NCBI RefSeq assembly: GCF_026151205.1
Contig: NC_087076.1
Coordinates: 20,017,919 to 20,081,918, forward strand
Origin: Bolinopsis microptera
Taxonomy: Eukaryota > Ctenophora > Tentaculata > Lobata > Bolinopsidae
Direction: 5' to 3'
DNA length: 64,000 bases
This document shows, one piece after another, positions 35,142 to 47,879 of this stretch; the first letter of the stretch is position 1, and each line of letters begins with the position of its first letter. A model generated the notes under the pieces. The model was not told where the DNA came from, ran no database searches, and saw only the letters and a list, made by a program, of their open reading frames with translations. The position numbers and the translations under genes are program-made.

Positions 35142-36070
35142 AACTACCACTGAACCTAACATTTAGCAGTTATGCGCCACTACCATCTGACTAACATTTA
35201 TCAGGTTACCGCCACTACCACTGAACTACCATTTATCAGGTACACCCACTACCACTGACTACCATTTATCAGTTACAAACGCCACTACCACTTGAACTAT
35301 ATCATTTATTCAGTTATTGCGCCAATATAAACCACTGAACTAACATTTATCAGGTTATCGCCACTACCACTGAACTACCATTTATCAGGTTACTGCGCCA
35401 CAGCCACTACCACTGAACTACCATTCATCAGTTAGCGCCACTGACCACTGAACTAACAATTATCAGTTATCGCCACTACCACGAACTAACATTTATCAGG
35501 TTATGCCACTACACAGGAACTAACATTTATCAGTTACGCGCCCACTACAATGAACTAACATTAATCAGGTACGCGTCCACTTCCAACTGAACTAACATTA
35601 ATCAGGTTAGTCGCCACTACCACAGAACTAAACATTATCAGTGTTAAGCACCACTACCACTGAACTAACAATTATCATGTTATGCGGCCCACAACCACTG
35701 AACAAACATTTATCAGGTTATGCGCCCACTACCACTGAACTAACATTTATCAGGTTACGCGCCACTACCCCTGAACTAACATTATCAGGTTACCGCCACA
35801 ACCACTGAGAACTAACATTAATCAGGTTATGCGCCACTACCAACTGAGACTAAACATTAATCAGGTTATGCGCCACTACCACTGAACTAACATTTATCAG
35901 GTACGCGCCACTACACTGAACTAACATTTATCAGGTATGCGACACTACCCACTGAACTAACATTTAACAGGTTATGCTCACTACCACTGAACTCCATTAA
36001 TCAGTTATGCCGACCACTCAACTCTGAACTACCATTTATCAGGTTATCGGCCACTACCACAACTACTACT
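35142..36070 (-). repeat. 36-bp minisatellite block 6
   Basis: About 929 bp, with the compound variant near 35400. Several consecutive monomers around 35700-35900 are close to the consensus, which makes this a good block for reading it. Confidence 0.9.
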
Positions 36071-36082
36071 AAGTCGGAGCTA

Positions 36083-38076
36083 ATCCCGATCTACGCAGAA
36101 AACCCCCTCCATATAACCCTGTCCCGCATCAAGGTTCGCATTCTCTTTAGAGTTTGTCCCAACTTCCTACAGTCACATGACAAGTACCCTCCCCCGCTTA
36201 GTCTGTCGGCCTAGCTGTGCCTCTACCGTGCGTAGGGTCCCATAAGACATAAATCACTGCAATAGCTCAGGAGTCGGATGCAAGTGTCCCGCCATTTTTA
36301 ATCTCACTGCTTCGGAAACTTGTTTGACACCTGGAGGCTACCATCCAAAGTTAAATTGCTGACCAATTCATCTTTCATGAGATACCCAGCACCATACGCG
36401 CAACAACTTTGTGTAAGTCCGTCCAAACTTTTCTTCTTGACCTTTGTCAGTGTCCAGGAGTTCTGATCCGTAGAGCAGTACTGAACACAAAGCCGCTATG
36501 AACTATCTAAACTTAGTAGCTCTTTGAGAGTTTGGATCTCCCAGAATACCTTCAGTCTATGGTAGGGCACCCCACGCCCATTTCCCTTTCTACCCCTAGC
36601 TACTCCCTATCTGTGCTCTCAAAACCAGAGCCTAGTGTAGGATGAAATCATCTACATTTCTGAATGGCTTCCCCGATCGACTTTGGTAGTCGCTAGATCA
36701 GATCCTCCATATTCAGTTGTCATGACCTTGGACTTGCCTTCGTTATGTGTAGTCCCACCTTGCTGCCGCGATTCTATACTCTGAGCAGGAACTCGTTAGC
36801 TGTCCATGTCCTACAGATATAAGTCTATATCATCTGCAAAAGTCCCACAATCGGTGATGATCTTGGGCCCCACTCTTCTTTCTTTTTCTACTTTCGAGGG
36901 AGAGTCCAAGTCCTCCGCATCATCGCCTATGGCTTTCCTCATACAAAAGTCGAATGACTATTGCAAAGATGGTAAGGTGCCTAAGGTAATCACCCCTGTA
37001 ACACCAACACCTGCAGTATACTCGAACAATTCAGTTTCTTCCGCTGAGTTTAGACTATGGCCATTGTCTATCTCGTACATGAGCCGTATAAGCCTGCACG
37101 AATTTTGACTGGAATGCCGTAAGCTTCTAGAAATCTTTAGCATTTCCCCACGATTGTACACTGTCGAAAGCCTTCTTAAAGACTATAAAATTCAAACAGC
37201 TGGCAGTTTCCGACTCGTGACATCCTCTATAAGACCTCGCAGTACCTATATCTGTTGAGTTGTTACCTCCTGGTCTGAAACCATTCTGAGGTTTCTACTA
37301 CCAGAATTGTCCTCGAATTCTGGCTTCAACCGGTTTAGAACCACATGTTTAGAACTGGGCAACTAGGGATGACAAGCTTATACCGCCGATAGTTTCACTG
37401 GTTCGCTAAGTCGCCCTTCTTTGGGAATTGGTATGAAGTTGGCATTTGACCATTGATCTGGTTCTCACCTTTCAATAAACATTGTTAACAAGAAGTCTAA
37501 GGACAATTTGATCCAAGTCGCATCGTTTAAGACTTCTGGGGCTATGTTTGTCGACACCCCATGCTTTCCCTCTTATGCTGGACATCTTGCTTTCCTGTAC
37601 TCATCCAACGTAAACGGTTCTGTTCCGATAATCAGAGGTGGTGGACTGGATCATAACCTCTTCCGCGTACTCTACCGTCGGTGGTGAGCCGAGAAGAGTA
37701 GCAAAATATCCCTTCCATTTCTGACCCTTTCCGTGGTGAGTTCCCTTTGATTTGCCAGTATTATGATGGAGCTTTACCTGTGATTTGTTGATCATGGTCC
37801 ACATTTAAGCATGTCTGCCCTGCCAACTTGCTTCCCTCGCAGTTCCCGACCTGCCCCTCCAGCAGGTGCTCTTTGGCTGCTTGATAAGCATCGCCTACTT
37901 CTGTTGCCACTCTGAACAGCTATTCGGTTATGTCTTCAGTAGCATCTGAGTGGTATTTTATGCTACAATTCCCTCACATTACACCTGGCAATCTCACACT
38001 TGCGAGTCGCTGATATTTTAATCATCTTTTCTTTTTTCTCCTTTTTCAGGTAGTAAAAGTTCGAAGAAGATTGTCC
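36083..38076 (-). pseudogene. RT block 6
   Basis: RLIRLMYE...ETELFE (between motifs A and B) is readable in 36958-37161 and the linker in 37601-37804. A short C-rich intrusion lies near 36188-36197. Confidence 0.82.
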
Positions 38077-39022
38077 TACTACCACTGAACTAACATTTAT
38101 CAGGTTATGCGCCACTACCACTGAACTAACATTTATCAGGTTACGCGCCACTAACCACTGAACTAACCATTTAATCAGTTACACGCCACTACCACTGAAC
38201 TAACCATTTATCAGATACACGCCACTACCACTTGCAACTAACATTTTATCAGGGTTATGCGCCACTACCACTGAACTAACCTTTATCAGGTTTATGCGCA
38301 CTACCACGAACTACCAATTTTCAGGTTTCGCGGCCACAGCCACTACCACGAACTAACATTTATCGTTATTGCGCCACTACCATCGAACTAACATTTATCA
38401 TGTTATGCGACCACTACCAATGAACTAACATTTATCAGGTTATCGCCACTACCAACAGAACTAACATTTATCAGGTTACCGCCACTACCACTGAACTAAC
38501 ATTAATCAGGTACGCGCCACTAACCACTGAACTACTAACATTTAATCAGGTATGCGCACTACCACGATCTTACATTTATCAGGTTACCACACACTACCAC
38601 TGAACTAACATATCAAGTTAAGCCCACTAACGACCACTGATCATAACAATTAATCATGTTATGCGCCACTACCGACAGACTAACATTTATCAGGTTACGC
38701 GCCACTACCACTGAACTAACATTTATCAGGTTTACGCAGCCACAACCACTAAACTAACTTTTATCAGTTTATGCACCACTACCACTGATCTAACATTTAT
38801 CCGGTTATGCGCCACTACAACTGAACTAACATTTAATCAGGTTACGCGCCACAACCACTGAACTAACCATTTTTCCAGGTAAGCGACACTAACCACTGAA
38901 CTAACAATTAATCAGGTTATGCGTCCACTACTACCACTGAACTACCATTTATCAGGATATGCGCCACTACCTCAGAACGACCATTTATCAGGATATCTGC
39001 CATAACACTACTACAACTATGT
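38077..39022 (-). repeat. 36-bp minisatellite block 7
   Basis: About 946 bp, with the compound variant near 38336. The frame 37963-38151 crosses from this block into the linker and shows the 12-residue repeat NLINVSSVVVAH directly. Confidence 0.92.
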
Positions 39023-39031
39023 AGGAGCAAA

Positions 39032-39450
39032 TCCCGATCACGCCAGAAAACCCCCTCCATATATCCCGTCCCGCATCGGGTTCGCAGTTCCTCTTTGGAG
39101 TTTGTTTCCCAACTTCCTCAGTTAACATAGACAATAGCTTGTCTTTGTCGCCTTGCTCGTGCTCTACCGTGCGTAGGTTCCCATAAAAACTAAAATCACT
39201 GGCAAGTAAGCTTCAGATGTCGATGCAGTGTCCGCCATTTTTTATAATCTCCTGCTTTCGTACTTTTTCTGACACCTTTGGAGGCAACCATACCATAAGG
39301 TATATATTGCTGACCTAGTCCTTCCATGAGATACCCATCACCCAAACCAACATCTTGTGTAATCCCGTCCAAACTTATTCTCTAGAAGCCTTTTGTCAGG
39401 TGTCCCCCAGGTTTCTGAACCGTAAGCAGACAGATTCACAAGCCGCTAAC

Positions 39451-39481
<31 letters not shown>

Positions 39482-41061
39482 AACAAGCTAATCTTAAGGC
39501 TCTTTTGAGAGTTTGATTTCCAGATATCCTTCAGTCTAAGTAGGAGGGCAAACCCCACGCCATTTCCTTTACTAACATCCTTACAAGCTCCCTATCTGTG
39601 CTCTCAATTCCAGGGAGCCTAAGTAGATAAATCAATCAACATTTTCTTATGGCTTCCCCTTGATCGACTTTTTAGGTCGCTAGATCGATCCTCCATATTC
39701 AGTGTCATGACCTTGTCTTAGCCTTCGATTATGAGTAGTCCCTTAGGGGGGGGGGGGAGCGCTTCTGCGCGATTCTACTCAGAGCAGGAACTCGTTACCT
39801 TGACCAAGTCCTCAGATAAAGTGCCTAAATCATCTGCAAAGTCCCATCGAGTTGATGAATCTTTGGCCCCACTCTTCAGCTTTTCTACTTCGAGGTGAGT
39901 CCAAGTCTGCTCACGCATCATCGCCTATGGCTTGCCTCATACAGTAGTCGAGACTAATTGCAAAGAGGTAAGGTGCAAAGGTATCACCCTGTACACACCT
40001 GCAAGTATCTCGAACAATACATTTCTCCGTCAGGAGTTAGGACTTTGGCCATTGCTACTCTACAGAGCCGAATAAGCTAGCACGATTTTGACCTGGAATG
40101 CCGTACGCTTCTAGAATCTTTAGCCATTTTCCCACCGAGTACACTGTCGAAAAAGCCGTCTTAAAGTCTATAAATGTCAGAACACTGCAGAGTTATCCGA
40201 CTCATGACACCCTCCATAAGACTGTCTCAGTACAATATCTGTTGAGTTTTTGACCTTCCTGACCTGAATCGATTCTGGTTTCTACCAGAATTGTCTCGAT
40301 TTCTGGCTTCAAACCGGTTAGAACGCCCTTGTTTAGAGACTTGGCAACTAGAGGGATGACAAGCTTATTCCCCGAAGTTCATTGGTTCGCTAAGTCGACC
40401 CTCTTTGAATTGGTATGGATGTTGGCAGTTGACCATTGGTCTGGTTTTCTCACCTTTCTATAGAGCATTGTTTACAGCAGAAAGTCTAAGACAATTTGGA
40501 TCAAGTCGCATCGTATAAGACTTCGGGGGCTATGTTGTCGACACCCCCATGCTTTCCCCTTCCTTTATGCTGGACTTTGCTTTTCTTGACTCATTACCAA
40601 AACGAAAACGTTCTGTTCCGATATTCATGAGGTGGTGGACTGGATCAATATCCTCTTCCGGTTCCTACCGTCGGTGGTGAGCCGAGAAGAGTAGCAAAAT
40701 AGTCCTTCCATTTCTGAACCCTTTCCTTGTAGATTTCCCTGGATTTTCCAGTATATGATGGAGCTTTACCTGTATCTTGTGATCATGGTCCAGCCTTTTA
40801 CATTGTCTGCCCTGCCAACTTGCTTCCTCCAGTCCCGGACCTGCCCCTCCAGCAGGTGCTCTTTTGGCTGCTTGAAAAGCATCCCTAGCTTTCTGTTTGC
40901 CCTCATGACGGCTATTTCGTTGTCTTCTGTAGCATCCTGAGTGGTATTTTATGCTACATTCCCTCAGCTTCAGCCTGGCAATCTCAACACTTGGGAGTCG
41001 CTGAGATTTACCTCTTTCTTTTCTCCATTTTCAGTAGTAAAAACGTTCGAGAAGTTGTCCT
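39032..41061 (-). pseudogene. RT block 7, interrupted by A29
   Basis: DNA landmarks for all motifs are present in order, but no minus-strand frame of useful length survives. Inserts lie at 39451-39479 (A29) and 39746-39757 (G run). Confidence 0.8.
39451..39479. other. A29 insert in RT block 7
   Basis: The run splits AAGCCGCTA|TGAACAATCTAATC, which is contiguous in the other units. No target duplication is seen. Confidence 0.7.
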
Positions 41062-41990
41062 ACTACCACTGAAACTATACATTTATCAGGGTTGCGCCCA
41101 CTACACTGAACTAACATTTATCAGTTACGCGCCACTACCACTGACACCAATATTCAGGTTACAACACGTCCACTACCACTGAACTACCATTGTATCAGGT
41201 TACACGCCACAACCACTTGAACTAACATTTTCAGGTTATGCGCCACTACCACAGACTAACATTTATCAGTTATTGCGCCACTACACTGATCTACCATTTA
41301 TCAGGTTACGCGCCACAGCCACTACCACTGAACTAACATTTATCAGTTATGCGCCACTACCACTGAACTAACATTTAACAGTTATGCGCCACGAATCCCA
41401 CTGAACTAACATTTATCAGGTTATGCGCCACTACCACTGAGAACTCACAATTAATCAGGTTACGCCGCCACACCACTGAACTAACATTAATCAGGTTACG
41501 CGCCACTACCACTGAACTAACATTATCAGGTTATGCGCCACTACCACCTGAACTAACATTTATCAGTTACGCTTACCACTAACCACTGACTAACATTATC
41601 AGGTTTATGCGGCCACTACCCTACGGGAACTAACATTTATCAGGTTTATGCTCCACTACAACAGAACTAACATTTAATCAGGTTACGCGCCACTAAACCA
41701 CTGAACAAACATTTATCAGATACTCGCCACTACCACTGAACTAACATTTCTCAGGTTATCCCCTACCACTGAACTAACATTTATCAGGTATGCGCCACTA
41801 CACTGTACTAACATTTAATCAGTTTACGCGCCACTACCTACTGAACTAACATTTATCAGGTTATGCGCACTACCACTGACTAACATTTATCATTTATGCG
41901 TCACTACCACTGTACACCATTTATCAGTATGCAGCCAACTACCTTCTGAACTACATTATCAGTTATCTGCCACGACCACTACTACTACTA
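41062..41990 (-). repeat. 36-bp minisatellite block 8
   Basis: About 929 bp, with the compound variant near 41316. Confidence 0.9.
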
Positions 41991-41998
41991 TGTCGGAG

Positions 41999-43972
41999 CT
42001 AAGTCCGATCTACGCCAGAAAACCCCCTCCATATATCCCTGTCCCGCCATCAGGGTTCGCAATTCCCTCTTTAGAGTTTGTCCAACTTCATCATAACATA
42101 GACAAAGTATCTTTGGTCTTGGTCGGGCCTGCTGAGCTCAACCGTGGCGAGGTTCCCTAAGACTAAATCACGTGGCATAGTAGCTCAGGATGTCGGATGC
42201 AGTGTCCCGCCAGTTTTAATCTCCTCTTCGTAACTTGTTTAGCCAGCCTTGGGAGCTACCATACAAAGTTATATTGCTGACCTTGTCCTCCATGAGATAC
42301 CCAGCACCATAACCACATCTTTTGTGTATGTCCGTCCAACTTCTTTCTCCTCTGAGCCTTTGTCAGTGGTCCGGTTTTCTGATCCGAAAGCATACGATTC
42401 ACAAGCCGCTATGAACATCTAATCTTTAGCTCTTGAAGTTTGGATTTCCAGATACCTTCCAGTCTATTATGGCACCCCTCGCTTTATCCATTCTAACCCT
42501 TATCTCCCTATTCTGTGCTCTCAATCCCAGGAGCCTAAGAAGATGAAATCATCTACATTTTCTATGGCATCCCGGATCGACTTGTAGGTCGCTAGAATCG
42601 ATCCACCAAATTCAGTGTCATAGAACCTTGGTCTTGCCTCGTTATGTGTAGTCACGCTTGCTGCCGCCGATTCACTCTGAGCAGGTAACTCGTTAGCCTT
42701 GTCAAGTCCATCAGAATAAGTTACTATTCACTCCGCAAAAGTCCCACATCGGTGAAGAGCATGGCCCACTCTTCAGCCAGTTTTCTACTAATCCGAGGGT
42801 GAAGTCCAAGACGCTCCGCATCATCGCCTATGCTTGCCTCATACATTATCGATGACAATTGCAAGAGGTAAGGGTGCTAAGTATCACCCTGTAAACACCT
42901 GCAAGTATCTCGAACAATTCAGTTTCCTTACCTCGCGTCTGAGTTTAGGACTTTGCCATTGTCCTCTCGTACATGAGCCGTATAAAGCTGCAACGATTTG
43001 ACTGGAATGCCGAAAGCTTCTAGAATCTTAGCATTTTCCCACGATGTATAACACTGTCGAAAGCCTTCTTAAAGTCTATAGAAGTCAGGAACAGCTGGCA
43101 GTTTCCCGACTCTTGACACCTCTCTATAAGACGTCTCAGTACCAATATCTGTTGATTGTTACCTCCTGGTCTGAACCATTCGTTCTACGCAGAATTGTCT
43201 CGATTTCTGGCTTCAACGTTTTAGAACCATCTTTTTTAGAGACTTGGCAACTAGTTGATGACAAGCTAATTCCCGATAGGTCATTGGTTCCGCTAAAGTC
43301 GCCCTTCTTTGAAGTGGTAGATGTAGGCAAGTTGACCAATGGTCAGGTTTTCTCACAATTCAATAGAGCATTGTACAGAAGTCCTAAGACAATTTGATCA
43401 AGGTCGCATCGTTTTAAGAACTTCGGGGCTATTTGTCGTCACCCATTGCTTTCCCCTTCCTTTAATGCCGACTTTGACGCTTTCCTGTACTCAATGCCAA
43501 CGTAAACGTTCTGTTTCCGATATTCAGAGTGCGTGGACTGGATCAATATCCTCTTCACGCGTTCTCTACCGTCGTTTTGAGCCAGAAGAGTATGCAAAAT
43601 AGTCTTCCATTTCTGAACCCTTTCCGTTGTGAGTAGTACCTTGATTTTGCAGAATATGATGGAGCTTTACCTTGATCTTGTTGATCAATGGTCCACTCTT
43701 TTAAGCATGTCAGCCCTCCAACATTGCTTCCCTCCAGTTCCCGGACCATGCCCCTCCAGCAGGAGTGCACATTGCTGTCTTGATTAAGCATCGCCTAGCT
43801 CTGTTTGCCCTCGTGAACACCATTCGGTTGTCTCCCTTCTGTACATTCTGAGTGAGTATTTTATAGCTACATTCCTCGCTTCAGCCTGGCAATCTCACAC
43901 TTGGAGTCCCTGAGATTTTTACATCTTTTCTTTTTCTCCTTTTCCAGGTAGTAAAATGCGAGAAGTAGAGCC
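41999..43972 (-). pseudogene. RT block 8
   Basis: The fingers region (KKGDFSG...GISLSS) and LKPEIETILRR are readable in 43136-43339, and the linker in 43555-43791. Confidence 0.83.
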
Positions 43973-44913
43973 TACCTACGCAACTGAACTAACATTTATC
44001 AGGTATGCGCCACTACCTACTGAACTAACATTTATCAGTTACGACGCGCCCCACTACCACTGGAACTACCATTATCATACACGCCACTACCACTGAACTA
44101 ACCCATTTATCAGGTACAAACGGCCACTACCACTGACTAACATTTATCAGGTTATGCCCACTACCACTGAAACTAACATATATCAGGTTATGCGCCACTA
44201 CCTACATGAACTACCATTTATGCAATTACGCGCCACAGCCACTACCACTGAACTAACATTTATCATGTTATGCGCCTCTACCACTCTGAACTAACATTTA
44301 TCAGGTTTAGCGCCACTACCACAGACTAACATTATCAGGTTATCGCACTACCACGAACTAACATTTATCAGTTTACGCGGCCAATACCACTGAACTACCA
44401 TTAATCATTACGCGCCCTACCACTTAACTAACCTATTATCAGGTTATGCGCCACACCAACTGAACTAACCATTTATCAGGTTACGCACCACTACCAAACA
44501 GAACTAACATTTATCAGGTTATGCCCACTACCACAGAACAAACATTTAGTCAGGTATGCGCCACACCACTGAATCTAAACATTTTATCATGGTTACGCGC
44601 CAACTACCACTGAACTAACAAGTATCAGGTTACGCGCCAACTACCACTGAACTAACATTCCAGTTTATGCCGCCACTTACCACTAGAACAAACATTTATC
44701 AGGTTATGCGCCAACTACCACAGACTAACATTTATCAGGTACGACGGCACTACCACTGAACTAACATTTTATCAGGTTATGCGACATACCACTGAACTAA
44801 CATTTTATCAGGTTATGCGTCCACTCCACTTGAAACTACCATTTATCAGGTTTATGCGCCACAACCTCTGACTACCTTATCCAGTTGATCTGCCACGACC
44901 ACTACTACTACTA
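43973..44913 (-). repeat. 36-bp minisatellite block 9
   Basis: About 941 bp, with the compound variant near 44236. Confidence 0.9.
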
Positions 44914-44920
44914 TGTCGGA

Positions 44921-46946
44921 CTAAGTCCGAACTACGCCAGAAAACCCCCCCATATATCCCTGTCCCTCATCAAGTTTTCGCAGTACCTCTTTAGAGTTTT
45001 GTCCAACTTCTTCATAACATAGACAAGTAGCTTTGTCTTGGTCGGCCTTGCTGGTTCTCCACCGTTGCGTAGGTTCCCATAAGACTAAGCTATCGCCTGG
45101 AGCAAGTAAGCTCAGGATGTCGATGCAGTGTCCCGCCATTTTTAAACCCTGCTTCGTAACTCTCTTGTTATGACAGCGCATGGAGCTACCATACAAAGTT
45201 ATATTGCTGACCTTGTCCTTCCATGAGATACCCCAGCAACCATACGCAACATCTTTGTGTATGTCCCGTCCAAACTTTTCATCTGAGGCCTTTGTCAGTG
45301 TCCATGTTTCTGATCCGTAGAGCAGTACAGATTCCACATGCCAGCTATGAACAATCTAAATCTTTTGGCTCTTTGAGAGTTTGGATTCCCAGAATATCCT
45401 TCATCTATGTAGGGCAACCCCACTTTTTTTTCCCTATCCTAACCCTATCTCCCTATCTGTTGCTCTCAATCAAGAGCCTACGAACGCATGTAATAACATC
45501 TACATTTTCTAATGGCTTCCCCCGATCGACTTTGTAGGTCGCTAGATCATCCTCCATATACAGTGTCTTGACCTTTGGTCTTGCCTTCGTTAATTGTACG
45601 TCCCACCTTGCTGCCGCCGATTCTACTCTGCGAGCAGGAACTCGTTACCTTGTCCATGTCCTCAATCTATAAGTGATATATCATCAGCAAAGTCCACATC
45701 GGTGATGATCTTGGGGCCCCACTCTTCTACGCTTTTCCTACGTTCGAGGGGAGTTCAAGTCGCACCGCATCATCGGCCTATGGCTTGCCTCGATACAGTA
45801 GTCGAAGACTATTGCAAAGAGGTAAGGTGCTAAGGTTCACCCAGTAACACATCCTCAAGAACTCGAACAATTCAGTTTCTCCGTCTGTGATTAGGCTTTG
45901 GGCCATTGGTCCTTCTCGTACATTAGCCTATAAGCAGCGACATTTTGACTGGAATATGCCGTAAGCTTCTAGAATCTTTAGCATTTTCCCACGATGTATC
46001 ACGTCAAAGCCTTCTTAAAGTCTATAAATGTCAGAACACTGGCAGTTTCCGACTCTTGACACCCTCTATAAGACGTCTCAGTACCAATATCTGTTAGATT
46101 TGTTTGACCTTCCTGTCCCTGAATCCATTCTGGTTTCTACGCAGAATTGGAGTCGCGATTTCTTTCATGCGGCTTCAACTGGGTTTTTTAGTGAACCATC
46201 TTGTATAAGACTTTCTGGCAACTAGGGAATGACAAGCTCTATTCCCGATAGCTCATTGGTTCCTAAGGCGGCCCTTCTTTGGAATTGGTATGATTTGGGC
46301 AGTTGAACCATTGGTCTGTTTCTCAACTTTCAATAGAGCATTGGTATACCATGCGAAGTCTAAGAACAATTTGATCCAAGGTCCATCGTTTGAAGACTTC
46401 TGGGGCTAAGTTGTCGTCAACCCCCAGCTTTTCCCTTCCTTTAAGCTGGACTTTGCTATTCCTGTACTCATCCAACGTAAACTGTTCTGTTTCCGATATT
46501 CCAAGGTGGGTGGACTGGATCAATATCCTCTCCGCGTTCTCTACCGTCGGTGTGAGGCGAGAAGAGGTAGCGAAAATAGAGCCCTTCCATTCTGAAACCC
46601 TTTCCGTTGGTGAGTTTCCCGTGGAATTTTGCCAGTATATGATGGAGCATTACCTGTGATCTTGTTGAATCATTGTCCAGCTTTTAGCATGACTGCCCTG
46701 CCAACTTGCTCCTCACCAGTTTCCCGGACCTGCCCCTCCAGCAGTGCTCTTGCTGCATACATAATCATCGAGCCTAGCTTTCTGTTTGCCCTCTTGAACA
46801 GCAATTCGTGTCTTCTGTAGCATCTGAGTGGTATTTTATGCTACCATTCCCTCAGCTTCACCTGCAATCTCAACACTTGAGTCGCTGATATTTACATCTT
46901 TTCTTTTCTCCTTTTCATGGAGTAAAAAGTACGAGAAGTTGTCCTA
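44921..46946 (-). pseudogene. RT block 9, best-preserved C-terminal frame
   Basis: The longest RT remnant of the array is here: 138 codons at 44921-45337, from ESVLLYGSETWTLTKA through KDKVSNITLYGS and LKMAGHCI to GFSGVVRT. The region just before the RT core is also readable in 46323-46523 (FTLDEYRNSKVQLKG, then DDNLAPEV). SxxLYGxExWxLT after the RT palm is typical of endonuclease-RT LINE proteins widespread in invertebrates. The very short 3' untranslated part would suit an RTE-like element, but the clade is not proven. Confidence 0.85.
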
Positions 46947-47874
46947 CTACCACGACCTAACCAATTCTATCAGGTATGCGCCCTACCCACACTAACATTT
47001 ACAGTTACGCGCCACAACACTGAACTATCGTACCATTTATCAGGATACACGCCACTACCACTAGAACTACCTTTTATCAGGTACACGCCACTACCACTGA
47101 ACAAACATTTATCAGGTTATGGTATGCGCCACTACCACTGAACAACATTTATCAGGTTATGCCCACTACCCATCTGAACTACCATTTTCAGGTACGCGCC
47201 ACAGGCCACAAACAACTGAACTAACTTTATCAGTTATGCGCCACTACCACAGAACAAACATTTATCAAGGTTAATGCGCCACTACCACTGGAACTAACAA
47301 TTCTCAGGTATGCGCCACTACCACTGACCAACATTTATCAGGTTACTCGCCACTACCACTGAACAACAATAATCAGGTTACGCGCCACTACCACTGAACT
47401 AAACTACTCATGTAATGGCGCCACTACCACTGAACTATCATATATCAGGATTACGCACCACTACCACTGAACTAACATTTATCAGGTTATGCGCCACTAC
47501 CACTGAACCTAACATTATCAGGTTATGCGCCCCTACCACTGAACTAACATTTATCAGGTTACCGCCACTACCATGAAACTAACATTTAAACAGGTTACGG
47601 CGCCACTACCACTGAACTAACATTATCAGGTTATGGCGCCACTACCACTGAACTAACATTATCAGGTTAAGCCCACTACCACAGACAAACATTTTATCAG
47701 TTACCGCCTACTACCACGAATAACATTTTTATCATGTATGCACACTACCACTGAACTAACATTTATCAGGTTATGCGTCACTACCACTGAACTACATTTA
47801 TCAGGTTATGCGCCACTACCTCAGACTACCATTTATCAGGTTATCTGCCACTACCACTAACTACTACTATGTCG
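46947..47874 (-). repeat. 36-bp minisatellite block 10
   Basis: About 928 bp, with the compound variant (ACAGGCCACA) near 47203. Confidence 0.9.
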
Positions 47875-47879
47875 GAGCT

